Of a DNA stretch of 64,000 nucleotides, positions 13,537 to 27,396 are shown one piece after another. The notes under the pieces were generated by a model. It was given only the letters and a program-made list of their open reading frames with translations. It was not told the origin of the DNA and did not search any database. How positions within the stretch are numbered: the first letter of the stretch is position 1; the number at the start of each line of letters is the position of its first letter. Made by a program: the position numbers and the translations under genes. The stretch lies in the NCBI RefSeq assembly GCF_023715685.1, contig NZ_JAMBOQ010000001.1:620001-684000 (forward strand). The letters are read 5' to 3'. Source of the stretch: Priestia aryabhattai. GTDB lineage: Bacteria > Bacillota > Bacilli > Bacillales > Bacillaceae_H.

Positions 13537-16500
13537 ACGGTTGTCACCTCTTTGGTTGGACGCACTTTTTTCATTGGCGTTGTATGGAAGCTGATCGTTT
13601 CAAGCACTCGTAAAATCGCTTCTGCTGTATCAAGTGATGTTAAGCAAGGTACGCCATTCTCAACTGCTTCACGGCGAATTTTAAATCCGTCACGCGCAGG
13701 CTGTTTTCCTTTTGTTAGCGTGTTGATGACAAGCTGCGCTTCACCTTTTCGTATCACATCTAAAAGATTGTGATCTTCATGATGAATTTTATTTACTATT
13801 TTTACGCGAATGTCTTCTTTTGTAAACGTTGAAGCTGTTCCTTCCGTTGCAATCACCTGGTAGCCGATGTTAGCAAAACGCTTTGCTAACGCTGTTGCCT
13901 CTTCTTTATCTTTATCCGCTACTGTCATAAGTACTGAACCGTACGGCTTAATGGACATACCTGACGCAATTAGTCCTTTATATAATGCTTTTTCGTACGT
14001 TGAATCTTGCCCCATTACTTCTCCAGTAGATTTCATTTCAGGTCCAAGCGTAATATCTACACGGCGTAGTTTTGCAAATGAGAAGACCGGCACTTTTACG
14101 TAGACACCTTCTTCTTCAGGGTGCATGCCTGATTCATAGCCAAGCTCTCGCAAACTTGTTCCTAAAATAACTTTTGTTGCCACATTGGCCATCGGAATAC
14201 GCGTGATTTTACTTAAGAACGGCACCGTACGGCTTGAACGAGGATTTACTTCAAGAACAAACACTTCTCCTTTTGATAAGACGAACTGAATGTTAAGCAG
14301 TCCAATAATGTTTAAGCCTTTTGCAATTCGTGTTGTGTAATCAATGATTGTATCTTTTACATCCTGTGACAGAGTTTGCGGTGGATATACAGCGATGGAG
14401 TCACCTGAGTGTACACCCGCGCGCTCTACATGTTCCATGATCCCTGGAATAACCACTGTTTCACCGTCTGAAATTGCATCTACTTCAATTTCTTTTCCAG
14501 TTAAGTAGCGGTCGATTAATACAGGATGATCATCGTGTACTTTTACGGCGTGTTTCATATAGTGAAGCAGTTCTTCTTCTTTATACACAATTTCCATTGC
14601 GCGTCCGCCTAGTACATATGAAGGACGTACAAGCACCGGATAACCAATTTCTTTTGCGACAACCACGGCTTCTTCAACTGAAGTAACCGTCTTTCCAAGC
14701 GGCTGAGGTACTTCTAAACGTGCTAGCGTCGCTTCGAACTTTTTACGATCTTCTGCTGCATCTAAGCTTTCAAGGGACGTTCCTAAAATCTTGACGCCTC
14801 TTGCTTCTAGCTCGTCTGCTAAGTTAATTGCTGTCTGACCACCGAACTGTACAACCACACCTTCTGGTTTTTCTAAATCGATGATATGCATTACATCTTC
14901 AATCGTCAGCGGCTCGAAGTATAATTTATCTGAAATACTGAAGTCAGTTGATACTGTTTCTGGATTGTTATTCACAATAATCGCTTCATATCCAGCTTCT
15001 TTAATCGCCCACACGGAGTGAACCGTTGCATAATCAAACTCAATTCCTTGCCCGATGCGAATTGGACCCGAGCCTAACACCACAACGCTTTTACGATCTG
15101 TAACAATCGATTCGTTTTCATCTTCAAACGTACCGTAGAAATATGGTGTTGTAGATTCAAATTCTGCTGCACATGTATCTACCGTTTTGTATACTGGCAT
15201 GACGCCATTTTGTTTGCGGAAGTCATATACTTCACGCTCTGTTTGATTCCATAGCTTAGCAATCGTGCAGTCTGCAAATCCCATTTCTTTTGCTTCCTGT
15301 AAAACTTCTACGTTATGAATCTCTTCTTTTAATACATTTTCAAAAGCAATCACTTTTTCAAGTTTTACTAAGAAGAAAAGATCGATTTTGCTCCACTCAT
15401 GAATTTGCTGAATCGTTACGCCGCGGCGAATGGCTTCTGCGACATAGAATAATCGCTCATCGCCAGCTTTGCGAATACGCTTTTCAATAATTGCATCATC
15501 AAATTCATGCGCATCTTTTAGCTCTAAGTGATGAACGTTTGACTCAAGTGAGCGCACAGCTTTTAAAATTGACTCTTCGAACGTACGGCCAATTGCCATT
15601 ACTTCACCCGTTGCTTTCATCTGTGTACCTAATTTACGGTTAGCTGATTCAAATTTATCAAACGGCCAGCGTGGAATTTTAGATACGATGTAATCTAGTG
15701 CCGGTTCGAAACATGCGTATGTCTTACCAGTTACCGGGTTCATCATCTCATCTAATGTTAACCCTACTGCAATTTTTGCTGCTAATTTTGCAATTGGATA
15801 CCCTGTTGCTTTTGATGCTAAGGCCGATGAGCGGCTTACACGAGGGTTTACTTCAATTACATAATACTGGAAGCTCTCTGGGTCTAGTGCTAGCTGAACG
15901 TTACATCCGCCTTCGATTTTAAGCGCTCGGATAATTGTTAGTGACGCATTTCTAAGCAGCTGGTACTCACGGTCGCTTAGCGTTTGGCTTGGTGCTACAA
16001 CAATTGAATCCCCTGTATGAATACCGACCGGATCAAAGTTTTCCATATTACATACTACGATCGCATTATCGTTTGCATCGCGCATTACTTCATATTCAAT
16101 TTCTTTAAAGCCTGCAATGCTTTTCTCAAGTAAGCACTGTGTTACAGGACTGTGTTTTAATCCACTTGTTACAATTTCAATCAACTCTTGCTCATTATTA
16201 CAAATTCCGCCTCCCGTACCGCCAAGCGTATAAGCAGGACGCACGATTACCGGATAGTTTACTTGTTCAACAAACGCATACGCTTCGTCTAGCGTATGAA
16301 TGATTTCACTTGCTGGAACAGGCTGATTTAGTTCATTCATTAATGAACGGAACTGCTCACGGTCTTCAGCTTGTTCAATAGCCGATAATTTTGTCCCAAG
16401 AATTTCTACGTTAAATTCATCTAAAATGCCTGTTTCGTGTAATTCTACCGCTAAGTTCAGTCCCGTTTGACCGCCGAGCGTTGGAAGTAATGCATCCGGG

Positions 16501-16745
16501 CGTTCTTTACGAATAATGGAGCTTACAAATTCAACCGTTAGAGGTTCAATATATACTTTATCTGCCATTTCTGAATCTGTCATGATTGTTGCGGGATTGG
16601 AGTTCACAAGAATAACTTTGTATCCTTCTTCTTTTAACGCAATACATGCTTGGGCTCCTGCATAGTCAAACTCTGCCGCCTGTCCGATGACAATTGGTCC
16701 TGATCCGATTACGAGAATTGTGTTAATATCTTGACGTTTTGGCAT
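13533..16745 (-). CDS. pyrAB: Carbamoyl-phosphate synthase, pyrimidine-specific large chain
   Basis: The large subunit makes carbamoyl phosphate from bicarbonate, ATP and ammonia delivered by PyrAA. The 1070 aa hold the two duplicated ATP-grasp halves: the first starts [17 protein letters not shown], the second at [22 protein letters not shown]-terminal MGS-like allosteric domain follows. I choose ATG 16745, which overlaps the pyrAA stop as TAATG and gives the conserved MPKR start, rather than TTG 16751. Membership of the pyr operon identifies the pyrimidine rather than the arginine enzyme. Confidence 0.96.
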
Positions 16746-17814
16746 TAGCAATTACCTACTTTCTGATTGTTTTTCATAAGATTCATAAATTCGTTGAACA
16801 ATCCGTTTGCATCTTCAGGTCCCGGTGATGCCTCAGGATGATATTGAACCGTAAATGCCGGATATTCTTTATGCTTTACTCCTTCAACTGTTCCATCGTT
16901 AAGCGCAACATGCGTAACTTCTAATGGCGTGTTGACAAGAGATGGCTCACACACTGTATAGCCGTGGTTTTGAGATGTAAGGGCTACTTTATTGGTTTTT
17001 AGATCCTTTACAGGATGGTTGGATCCACGATGACCAAATTTCATTTTTTCTGTATCTGCTCCGCATGCTAGCGCAAACAGCTGATGTCCTAAGCAAATTC
17101 CGAACAGCGGAACCTTTCCTAAAACCCCTTGAATCATCTCGATTGCTTCAGGTACATCTTTCGGGTCTCCAGGTCCGTTGCTTAGCATGATGCCATCTGG
17201 ATTTAATTGAAGAATCTCTTGCGCAGTTACGTTATAAGGAACCACAATCACGTCGCATTGACGAGCTGTTAATTCACGTAAAATTCCGTGTTTCATTCCA
17301 AAGTCAACGAGTACCACTTTTTTACCTCTGCCTGGGCTTGGGTAAGACTGCACCGTTGATACTTTTTTAACGGAATCAGTTGGAAGCTCATGATTTTGAA
17401 GCTGAGCTACCACTTCTTCTACATTGACTTCCATGTTGCACACGCGTCCACGAAGCGCACCGTGCTGACGAATTTTTCGCGTTAATTTTCGCGTGTCGAT
17501 TCCAGCTAATCCTGGAATGTCTTTTTGTTTTAAAAATTCATCTACTGATAGTTCACTTCTGAAGTTTGAAGGAGCATCACAAATTTCTTTTACAATCAAA
17601 CCGTGTACAGCTGGTTCAATCGACTCAAAGTCATCGCGGTTAATACCGTAGTTTCCGATTAAAGGATATGTTAATGTCACAATTTGTGCACAGTATGATG
17701 GATCAGATAGAATTTCTTGATATCCTGTCATTCCAGTGTTGAAAACAACTTCACCTGTCATTTCTTTGTCGCTGCCGAATCCTTTTCCGATAAATACTGT
17801 TCCATCTTCTAAAA

Positions 17815-17830
<16 letters not shown>
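16745..17830 (-). CDS. pyrAA: Carbamoyl-phosphate synthase, pyrimidine-specific small chain
   Basis: Glutamine amidotransferase subunit that releases ammonia for PyrAB. The class I triad is visible: nucleophile in [14 protein letters not shown], and the histidine and glutamate in [12 protein letters not shown]. The N-terminal CPSase domain begins [15 protein letters not shown]. The 361 aa are typical. A strong GGGAGG site precedes the ATG, and the start overlaps the pyrC stop by 16 nt. Confidence 0.96.
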
Positions 17831-20041
<2,211 letters not shown>

Positions 20042-20045
20042 TTAT

Positions 20046-20140
20046 AAAAAACACCCTTTCTAACTTAGAAAGGGTGTAAGAAAACAAGCTTCGTCTATAA
20101 CGCGCTTTTCACACACCCTTAGAAACCTCTCTGGATTTCA
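20046..20140 (-). promoter_or_regulatory. PyrR-dependent attenuator 3 (pyrP–pyrB)
   Basis: On the minus strand an AATCCAGAGAGGTT loop (20124–20137) matches the PyrR binding-loop consensus ARUCCNGNGAGGYU. A terminator follows, with stem ACACCCTTTCTAA and its complement at 20051–20077 and a T6 run. UMP-bound PyrR would stabilise the binding loop and allow termination. The stem strands overlap in the way expected for terminator/antiterminator switching. Confidence 0.93.
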
Positions 20141-20153
20141 ATTAAAAGGCGTT

Positions 20154-21461
20154 CTATGAAATTTTTCGTGCTGACGTTTGTTGAACTTTTTCTGCTTCTT
20201 TTATCTTCTCTTTCGGCAGAACTAGATTTAGCAGAACTCCCATGATAGCAGACAGCGCCATGCTATCAATCTTTACATGTTCTGAGATATCTAAGTGTGC
20301 TCCTCCGATTCCTAACACTAAGATAATCGAAGCAATCATTAAGTTTCGTTTTGATCCAAGGTCTACCTTTGCATCCACCATCATGCGCAAACCTGATGAA
20401 GCAATGATTCCGAATAAGAGAATTGAAATCCCGCCCATGACCGGCGTTGGTATACTTGAAATAAGAGCGTTGATTTTGCCGATAAACCCGAATAAAATCG
20501 CGAAGACTGCTGCTCCTGCTATCACAAATACGCTAAGCACCTTTGTAATGGCTAACACTCCGATGTTCTCACCGTATGTTGTATTTGGCGGGCCGCCGAT
20601 CAGTGCAGCAAGCATAGTGGCTACTCCGTCTCCTAAAATCGACCTGTGCAGCCCTGGCTTTTCAATATAGTTTCGGTCCACAATCTTATTTAAGACGAGA
20701 ATGTGTCCGATATGTTCTGAGAGTGTTACGACTGCTACAGGTACCATGATAAGCACAATCCCTAATGAAATGGACGGCGTGTATGTGACAAACGGCACGT
20801 AGAAGTGAGGTACTTCAATCCATTCTGCTTTCACTACCTTTGAAAAGTCTACTAACCCTTGTGTATAAGCAAAGATGTATCCGCCGATAATTCCCATCAG
20901 TACCGGAATCAGACTGATAATGTTTTTAAAGAAGATTGAGCAAGCAACTGTTATAGCTAGCGTCACAAGCGCAACCATCAGATAAGTTAAGCTGTAATTT
21001 CCTTTTGCATCGTTCATAGCCATGCTTACTGCTGTATTAGCTAACCCTAAGCCTATAACCATAATAACTGGTCCTACTACAACCGGAGGAAGTAACCTCA
21101 TAATCCAATTAATTCCTGTTCCTTTTATAATCAAAGCAACGATTCCATACACAAGTCCGGCTAAGAAACAGCCAACCATCGTTTCTTCAGGTCCAAACGA
21201 AGCTTTTGCGAAAATGATTGGCGTGATGAACGCGAACGATGAACCAAGATAAGAAGGAATTTGACCTCTTGTAATGAGCAGGAAAGCAAGCGTTCCTACC
21301 CCGCTTGAAATCAAAGCAATTGCCGGGCTGAACCCGACTAGGAACGGCACTAACACCGTCGACCCAAACATTGCAAACAAATGCTGCAGACTCAATGTTA
21401 ACCAATTTACTGCTTTTGGTTTATCATGTATATCAAGTACAAAATCTCGTTGTTGACTCAT
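20154..21461 (-). CDS. pyrP: Uracil permease
   Basis: A nucleobase:cation symporter of the UraA/NCS2 family that imports uracil. The 435-aa protein has about 14 hydrophobic segments. Conserved features are the N-terminal LTLSLQHLFAMFGSTVLVP, the substrate-binding SLSEHIGHI-like glutamate region (VVTLSEHIGHIL) and the GGPPNTTYGENIGVLAITKV signature. AGGAGG precedes the ATG. It sits between two PyrR attenuators, so uptake follows the same uridine-nucleotide feedback as synthesis. Confidence 0.96.
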   Translation of the reverse strand: MSQQRDFVLDIHDKPKAVNWLTLSLQHLFAMFGSTVLVPFLVGFSPAIALISSGVGTLAFLLITRGQIPSYLGSSFAFITPIIFAKASFGPEETMVGCFLAGLVYGIVALIIKGTGINWIMRLLPPVVVGPVIMVIGLGLANTAVSMAMNDAKGNYSLTYLMVALVTLAITVACSIFFKNIISLIPVLMGIIGGYIFAYTQGLVDFSKVVKAEWIEVPHFYVPFVTYTPSISLGIVLIMVPVAVVTLSEHIGHILVLNKIVDRNYIEKPGLHRSILGDGVATMLAALIGGPPNTTYGENIGVLAITKVLSVFVIAGAAVFAILFGFIGKINALISSIPTPVMGGISILLFGIIASSGLRMMVDAKVDLGSKRNLMIASIILVLGIGGAHLDISEHVKIDSMALSAIMGVLLNLVLPKEKIKEAEKVQQTSARKIS

Positions 21462-21484
21462 ATGTTTTTCCTCCTATCACTATT

Positions 21485-21598
21485 AAAAAACCTCTTTACG
21501 CAGAGGCAAAGAGGTTTTCAGCATACAAGGAAGACGCTATACTGTAGTATAGTTTTCCTTATATAGTGACCCCCCTTTTGCAGCCTCACGGGACTACC
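21485..21598 (-). promoter_or_regulatory. PyrR-dependent attenuator 2 (pyrR–pyrP)
   Basis: A minus-strand AGTCCCGTGAGGCT loop (21582–21595) matches the PyrR binding consensus. Downstream lies a terminator at 21487–21518 (AAAACCTCTTT with AAAGAGGTTTT) followed by a T run before the pyrP ribosome site. Confidence 0.93.
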
Positions 21599-21617
21599 AT
21601 TTAAAAGGGTATATAAT

Positions 21618-22166
<549 letters not shown>

Positions 22167-22185
22167 TCACCTCAAGTTGTTGACA

Positions 22186-22300
22186 TAAAAAAATCCTCTT
22201 GCCTTGAGGCAAGAGGATTTGGTTTTAGACATATTTCTTCAAAAAGGCTACAAGTATGCCTTTTCTGCACCGTTTCCTTCTCAGCCTCTCTGGACTGTTC
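22186..22300 (-). promoter_or_regulatory. PyrR-dependent attenuator 1 (pyrR leader)
   Basis: The minus-strand AGTCCAGAGAGGCT loop at 22283–22296 is an exact match to the PyrR binding consensus. A terminator stem at 22191–22220 (AAATCCTCTTGCC with GGCAAGAGGATTT) is followed by seven T. Between them a second small hairpin (AAAAGGC with GCCTTTTT) lies near 22241–22265. Confidence 0.94.
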
Positions 22301-22326
22301 TTAAAGGTTCTTATTAAGTTAATACA

Positions 22327-22355
22327 AGTATGCCATCACTTATGGCAGTTGTCAA
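22327..22355 (-). promoter_or_regulatory. pyr operon sigma-A promoter
   Basis: TTGACA (22350–22355), a 17-bp spacer and CATACT (22327–22332) on the minus strand. The -35 hexamer contains the TGA stop of rluD. The spacer holds a perfect inverted repeat TGCCAT-aagtg-ATGGCA that runs into the -10 box. This fits a separate transcription start for the pyr operon directly upstream of the first PyrR loop. Confidence 0.85.
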
Positions 22356-23266
22356 CTTCTTTTTTCAATAAGCTCTAGCATCTCATTAAACTCTTTCGGA
22401 GCCGGTGCTTCAAATTCCATATATTCATTTGTACGAGGGTGAATAAAGCCTAATACACCTGCATGAAGCGCTTGTCCATCAATAGGAAGCGTTTTTTTCG
22501 GTCCGTATTTCGGATCCCCAGCAAGCGGAAAGCCAATATACTTCATATGAACGCGAATCTGGTGTGTTCGCCCCGTTTCTAGCTTACATTCGACAAGTGA
22601 AAAATCTTTAAAACGCTGTAATACAGTAAAATGCGTCACTGCATCACGACTGTTTTCATCAGTGACCGTCATGCTTTGACGATCTTGCTTATCGCGGCCG
22701 ATTGGCGCATCAATTGTACCGTGATCGTGCGCAATTACTCCGTGAACGATAGCTTTATAGCGACGCGTCACTGTTTTAGCTACAAGCTGACTAACTAGTG
22801 ATTCATGAGCTAAATCATTTTTTGCAACCATAAGTAAACCTGATGTATCTTTATCAATTCGATGAACGATACCAGGGCGCATAACGCCGTTAATACCGGA
22901 TAAGTCTTTACAGTGAGCCATTAAGCCGTTTACAAGCGTGCCGCTATGATGACCTGGAGCTGGATGTACAACCATGCCGCGAGGTTTATTGACAACAAGC
23001 ACATCTTGATCTTCATAATAAATATCTAAATCCATTTCTTCCGCTACTACATCGAGCTCTTCTAGTTCCGGCACTTCGATAATAATAGCGTCTCCTGTTT
23101 TACATTTATAGTTTCCTTTAACGGTTTTATCGTTCACTTTTGCGTGACCTTCTTTAATCCACTGCTGCACTTGTGAACGTGACCATTCTGCATTTACAGT
23201 TGAAAGTACTTTATCAATACGTTCTCCCGCTTGTTCTTCATTTATAACTGTTTCAATTACATTCAT
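22352..23266 (-). CDS. rluD: RluA/RluD-family 23S rRNA pseudouridine synthase (YlyB)
   Basis: Isomerises uridines in 23S rRNA. The 304-aa protein has an N-terminal S4 RNA-binding domain (residues 15–75) and the catalytic motif [16 protein letters not shown], whose aspartate is the nucleophile. The RTHQIRVHM end motif is present. Its ATG overlaps the lspA stop as ATGA. The lspA-ylyB-pyrR order is the B. subtilis one. The exact target uridines are inferred from the family, so ylyB is an equally fair symbol. Confidence 0.92.
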   Translation of the reverse strand: MNVIETVINEEQAGERIDKVLSTVNAEWSRSQVQQWIKEGHAKVNDKTVKGNYKCKTGDAIIIEVPELEELDVVAEEMDLDIYYEDQDVLVVNKPRGMVVHPAPGHHSGTLVNGLMAHCKDLSGINGVMRPGIVHRIDKDTSGLLMVAKNDLAHESLVSQLVAKTVTRRYKAIVHGVIAHDHGTIDAPIGRDKQDRQSMTVTDENSRDAVTHFTVLQRFKDFSLVECKLETGRTHQIRVHMKYIGFPLAGDPKYGPKKTLPIDGQALHAGVLGFIHPRTNEYMEFEAPAPKEFNEMLELIEKRS

Positions 23267-23730
23267 TCTTTATGCTCCTTCTTCATTTTCCCTTCAAACA
23301 GCGTCATAATAAACATGATGATTACTCCGACGACAAGTGCCGAATCAGCTACGTTAAAAATCGGAAAATCATACGTAAAGATGTATGTATTTACGAAATC
23401 AACTACTTCTTTACGGACCACTCGATCAATAAAGTTTCCAATGGCGCCGCCTAACATTAATGCTAGCGCAATACCGAACCATTTATCTTGTTTTTTGAGC
23501 TTTTGAATATAAATTATTAAACCGACTACCACAACCACCGTAATGAGATAAAAGAACCACATCTGTCCTTGTAAAATCCCCCACGCGGCTCCTCTGTTAC
23601 GATGAGAGGTAATATAAAGAAAGTTTTCAATTACGGTGATGCTTTGTCCATAATACATTTCTTTTACAATCATCCATTTTGTTACCTGATCAATAAGTAT
23701 AACAGCTAAAGCGATAAGATAATAAAACAC
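23263..23730 (-). CDS. lspA: Lipoprotein signal peptidase II
   Basis: Aspartic membrane protease that cleaves prolipoprotein signal peptides after lipidation. The 155-aa protein has four membrane helices and the two catalytic aspartates in GNFIDRV and FNVADSAL. The start is GTG 23730, with GGGAGG nine bases upstream. The end overlaps rluD by 4 nt. Confidence 0.96.
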   Translation of the reverse strand: MFYYLIALAVILIDQVTKWMIVKEMYYGQSITVIENFLYITSHRNRGAAWGILQGQMWFFYLITVVVVVGLIIYIQKLKKQDKWFGIALALMLGGAIGNFIDRVVRKEVVDFVNTYIFTYDFPIFNVADSALVVGVIIMFIMTLFEGKMKKEHKE

Positions 23731-23810
23731 AAACGTTTTCCTCCCGCAATAAAATCAAACGAATCCATACTAAAGCATTTTAGCACATAATTCATTTTTT
23801 TTCTCGCTTC

Positions 23811-24098
23811 TCACCATAAAACAAATAAATCTTCATTTGTGCGGGCCGTCGGCATTACTTTTAATTTATGGATAGACATCACTTCGCCAGTTAGTTCATC
23901 AATTCCAAACGCACCAACGTCAAGCTTTGCTAACGCGTGTTCTACATCTTTTAAATCCGCTTTAATCATTTCTATTACGTAACGTTCCTTTTCATCTATA
24001 TAACCAGATTGTTCTGTAGCATATCTCACTAGGCGATCTTGTAATTCTTCTTTAATAAGAGCTAATTCCTGTCCAATGGAAAGATAATTTTCATACAT
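23811..24098 (-). CDS. ylyA: Small DksA/TraR-like protein, YlyA position
   Basis: A 95-aa protein beginning MYENYLSIGQELALIKEEL. The C-terminal half (GAFGIDELTGEVMSIHKLK, VMPTART) resembles the DksA/TraR core, but all zinc cysteines are absent. It lies between ileS and lspA, where B. subtilis has ylyA, an RNA polymerase-binding protein that affects sigma-G genes. The start is ATG 24098 with AGGAGG upstream; a longer frame from 24161 has no site. The family call is from motif resemblance plus position, so function is only likely. Confidence 0.68.
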   Translation of the reverse strand: MYENYLSIGQELALIKEELQDRLVRYATEQSGYIDEKERYVIEMIKADLKDVEHALAKLDVGAFGIDELTGEVMSIHKLKVMPTARTNEDLFVLW

Positions 24099-24235
24099 GC
24101 AAACGCCTCCTGTGCTGATAAGATGAAGTATTAATGATGTTAGGTTTACCGAGTTTTCCATTGAATCTACAACACAAGTTTTTCCTAAGGCTTTAAATGC
24201 TTTATACCATTGTATTTGGGAATTTCGTACAGCAA

Positions 24236-24264
24236 AAAAACACGTCCAAAAAGGACGTGTTTTT
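24236..24264 (-). terminator. Terminator after ileS
   Basis: A perfect 12-bp stem AAAAACACGTCC with GGACGTGTTTTT has a 5-nt loop and T-rich tail on the minus strand. It starts 6 nt past the ileS stop. Confidence 0.93.
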
Positions 24265-24269
24265 GTTAA

Positions 24270-27035
24270 TTACTGCTGAACGTAGTGATTTTTTACAACA
24301 TCCGCACAGCGTGTACATAAAGTCGGGTGATCTTGATCTTCGCCGACTGTTGGTGATACAACCCAGCAGCGTTCACACTTCTCACCTTCTGCTTTACTTA
24401 CAACAATTGAAGCATAGCTAAATTTCTGTGCTTCAGCAGGCGCTTCACCTTCTGCTACCTCAAGATCTGAAACGATGAAGAGTTGACCTACATTTTCAGA
24501 AATAGATGCTAACAGCTCTTTCGTATCTGCTGTTGGATACAGCGTTAATTTTGCTTCTAAAGACTTACCGATTACTTTTTCATTACGAGCTTGTTCTAGC
24601 GCTTTTAATACTTCATCACGAAGCTCCATGAACGCATCCCATTTCTCTACTAATTGATTTGCTCCTTCAATTTCTTGAACCCCTGGCATATCAACTAGCT
24701 GCACGCTTTCTTCCGTTACATTTGGAATGTGAACCCATACTTCGTCTGCTGTATGAGAAAGAATTGGAGACACTAATTTTGTTAACGATAATAACGTTTC
24801 ATAAAGGACCGTTTGAATGCTGCGACGCTCTACATTATTTTCTGCTTCAATGTACAATACATCTTTTGCAAAGTCTAAGTAGAATGAACTCATATCAATT
24901 GTGCAGAAATTATGAACTGCGTGATAAATGCTTGAAAACTCATATGAATCATAAGATTTTTTCACTTTATCAACTAATTTGTTCAGCTTCACAAGCATGT
25001 AGCGGTCTACTTCACGAAGGTCTTCAACAGCTACAGCATCAGTTGTTGGATTAAAGTCCGCTAGGTTTCCTAGTAAGAAACGGAACGTGTTGCGGATTTT
25101 ACGATATACTTCTGCTACTTGTTTTAAGATGTTATCAGATACACGAACGTCCGCTTGGTAATCTACAGAAGCTACCCATAGACGTAAAATGTCTGCACCC
25201 AGTTGTTTCATTACTTTTTCTGGAATTACAACGTTTCCTAATGACTTACTCATTTTGCGACCTTCACCATCTAAAGCAAATCCGTGGCTAAGTACCCCTT
25301 TATAAGGTGCTTCACCTGTTACAGCTACGCTTGTAGAAAGACTTGAATTAAACCAGCCGCGGTATTGGTCAGAACCTTCTAAGTATAAATCAGCCGGACG
25401 CTGTAAGTCTTCACGCTCTTCAAGAACAGCTTGATGTGAAGAACCAGAGTCAAACCATACGTCCATGATGTCTGTTTCTTTTGTGAAACGGCCATTTGGG
25501 CTTCCTTCATGAGTAAAGCCTTCTGGAAGCAAGTCTTTTGCTTCACGCTCAAACCATACGTTTGATCCATGTTCTCTAAATAGATTTGATACGTGTTCAA
25601 TTGTCTCGTCCGTAATGATTGGCTCATCATTTTCAGCATAAAATACCGGAATCGGAACGCCCCATGCACGTTGACGAGAAATACACCAGTCTCCGCGGTC
25701 ACGCACCATGTTATAAAGTCGCGTTTCACCCCAAGTAGGCACCCATTCTGTTTTTTCTACTGCTTTTAATAAATCTTCACGGAAATCTTTAATAGACGCA
25801 AACCACTGTGCTGTTGCACGGAAAATTGTTGGTTTCTTTGTACGCCAGTCATGTGGGTATGAGTGGGTAATGAAACTTAATTTTAACAGCGCGCCTTCTT
25901 CTTCTAGTTTGTCTGTAATCGGCTTATTCGCTTTATCATAGAATAATCCTTCAAACCCTGGTGCTTCATTCGTCATATGACCCTTACTATCAACTGGACA
26001 AAGAACTTCCAAACCGTATTTTTGACCAACGATAAAGTCGTCTTCCCCGTGTCCCGGTGCTGTATGAACACAGCCAGTACCAGCATCAGTTGTTACGTGA
26101 TCGCCAAGAACAACTAAAGAATCACGCTTGTAGATTGGATGTTCAGCTACCACGCGCTCAAGTTCTGAACCTTTTACCGTACGAAGTGTCTTATAGTCAG
26201 CCCATTCAATTTCTTTAGCAACTGTTTCAATAAGTTCAGTTGCCACTACATATTTTGCTCCATCTGCTTCAACTACGCTGTACTGAAGCTCAGGATTGAC
26301 AGCAATCCCTTGGTTAGCTGGCATTGTCCATGGTGTTGTCGTCCAAATGATGAATTTTTCATCTTGTTCAAGCACACCTTTACCATCTTTTACATTAAAC
26401 GCTACGTAAATAGAAGCTGAACGCTTGTCATAATATTCAATTTCCGCTTCTGCTAAAGCAGATTCACTTGAAGGGGACCAGTACACAGGTTTTAATCCTT
26501 TGTAGATATAGCCTTTTTTCGCCATGTCACCAAATACTTTGATTTGCTGCGCTTCGTACTGTGGCTGAAGCGTTACATATGGATTATCCCAATCTCCGCG
26601 TACGCCTAAACGCTTGAACTGCTCACGCTGGCCGTTTACTTGTTCCCAAGCATACTGTTCGCAAAGCTTACGGAACTCAGCTACCGTCATTTCTTTGCGG
26701 TTTACTTTTTTATTTTTTGTTAAAGCTGTTTCAATTGGCAAGCCGTGTGTATCCCAGCCTGGTACATAAGGTGCGCAGAAGCCTGACATCGACTTGTAGC
26801 GAACGATAAAATCTTTTAAAATTTTATTTAATGCATGTCCCATGTGAATATCGCCATTCGCATATGGAGGTCCATCATGCAGGACAAATAGCGGACGACC
26901 TTCCGTACGTTTTTGCACTTTTTCATAAATATTCATTTCAGCCCACTGTTCTTGCATTTTAGGCTCGCGATTCGGTAAATTTCCACGCATTGGAAACTCA
27001 GTTTTTGGCATCAATAATGTATCTTTATATTCCAT
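24270..27035 (-). CDS. ileS: Isoleucyl-tRNA synthetase
   Basis: Charges tRNA-Ile, with an editing domain against valine. The 921 aa carry the class I motifs HMGH (in [13 protein letters not shown]) and KMSKS (in [12 protein letters not shown]). The CP1 editing domain has the [10 protein letters not shown] and [15 protein letters not shown] segments. A C-terminal zinc domain has paired CxxC (CERCW, CTRC). GGAGGG precedes ATG 27035. It is controlled by the T-box leader at 27090–27345. Confidence 0.97.
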   Translation of the reverse strand: MEYKDTLLMPKTEFPMRGNLPNREPKMQEQWAEMNIYEKVQKRTEGRPLFVLHDGPPYANGDIHMGHALNKILKDFIVRYKSMSGFCAPYVPGWDTHGLPIETALTKNKKVNRKEMTVAEFRKLCEQYAWEQVNGQREQFKRLGVRGDWDNPYVTLQPQYEAQQIKVFGDMAKKGYIYKGLKPVYWSPSSESALAEAEIEYYDKRSASIYVAFNVKDGKGVLEQDEKFIIWTTTPWTMPANQGIAVNPELQYSVVEADGAKYVVATELIETVAKEIEWADYKTLRTVKGSELERVVAEHPIYKRDSLVVLGDHVTTDAGTGCVHTAPGHGEDDFIVGQKYGLEVLCPVDSKGHMTNEAPGFEGLFYDKANKPITDKLEEEGALLKLSFITHSYPHDWRTKKPTIFRATAQWFASIKDFREDLLKAVEKTEWVPTWGETRLYNMVRDRGDWCISRQRAWGVPIPVFYAENDEPIITDETIEHVSNLFREHGSNVWFEREAKDLLPEGFTHEGSPNGRFTKETDIMDVWFDSGSSHQAVLEEREDLQRPADLYLEGSDQYRGWFNSSLSTSVAVTGEAPYKGVLSHGFALDGEGRKMSKSLGNVVIPEKVMKQLGADILRLWVASVDYQADVRVSDNILKQVAEVYRKIRNTFRFLLGNLADFNPTTDAVAVEDLREVDRYMLVKLNKLVDKVKKSYDSYEFSSIYHAVHNFCTIDMSSFYLDFAKDVLYIEAENNVERRSIQTVLYETLLSLTKLVSPILSHTADEVWVHIPNVTEESVQLVDMPGVQEIEGANQLVEKWDAFMELRDEVLKALEQARNEKVIGKSLEAKLTLYPTADTKELLASISENVGQLFIVSDLEVAEGEAPAEAQKFSYASIVVSKAEGEKCERCWVVSPTVGEDQDHPTLCTRCADVVKNHYVQQ

Positions 27036-27089
27036 GTTTTACCCTCCAAAAAAAACGTAATTTTCATATCTTTTTGCACCATAACAAAA

Positions 27090-27345
27090 AGACCTCCTCA
27101 TCCCAAAAAAGGGACGAGAAGGCCTCCCGCGGTACCACCCTAGTAGATTTGCTGCATGCAAATCCTCTTTGCATTCGTAACGTGAATAAACCGCCACTGC
27201 TTACTATCATCAGTTCAGCAATGGTACTCTAGGGTGATTTTCACTTTTTTGTCTGTTATCGAGCTCGCACCATCCTCGATTCGCTTTGACAAACTAAAAA
27301 AGCTACTGTCCCTGTCTCCGTACTGTTGGATATGAAATTTCATCT
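27090..27345 (-). promoter_or_regulatory. T-box riboswitch of ileS (AUC specifier)
   Basis: The conserved AGGGTGGTACCGCG T-box lies at 27128–27141 on the minus strand. It is followed by a terminator (27091–27124: GGCCTTCTCGTCCC with GGGATGAGGAGGTC, then T5). Stem I features GATGGTGCGAG and CTAGAG are visible, and the codon ATC at 27236–27238 in GAAAATCACC is placed as an isoleucine specifier. Uncharged tRNA-Ile would pair with the specifier and T-box and prevent termination. Confidence 0.93.
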
Positions 27346-27353
27346 GTTACCAA

Positions 27354-27383
27354 ATTATATGACAACAAAACGTGAGAAGTCAA
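27354..27383 (-). promoter_or_regulatory. Sigma-A promoter of ileS
   Basis: TTGACT (27378–27383), an 18-bp spacer and a perfect TATAAT (27354–27359) on the minus strand, directly upstream of the T-box leader. Confidence 0.85.
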
Positions 27384-27396
27384 GATGATGTCTTGA

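Noticed and set aside
20242..20670. 142-codon open frame antisense to pyrP
   Set aside because: It is the complement of conserved pyrP codons; no ribosome site or domain of its own.
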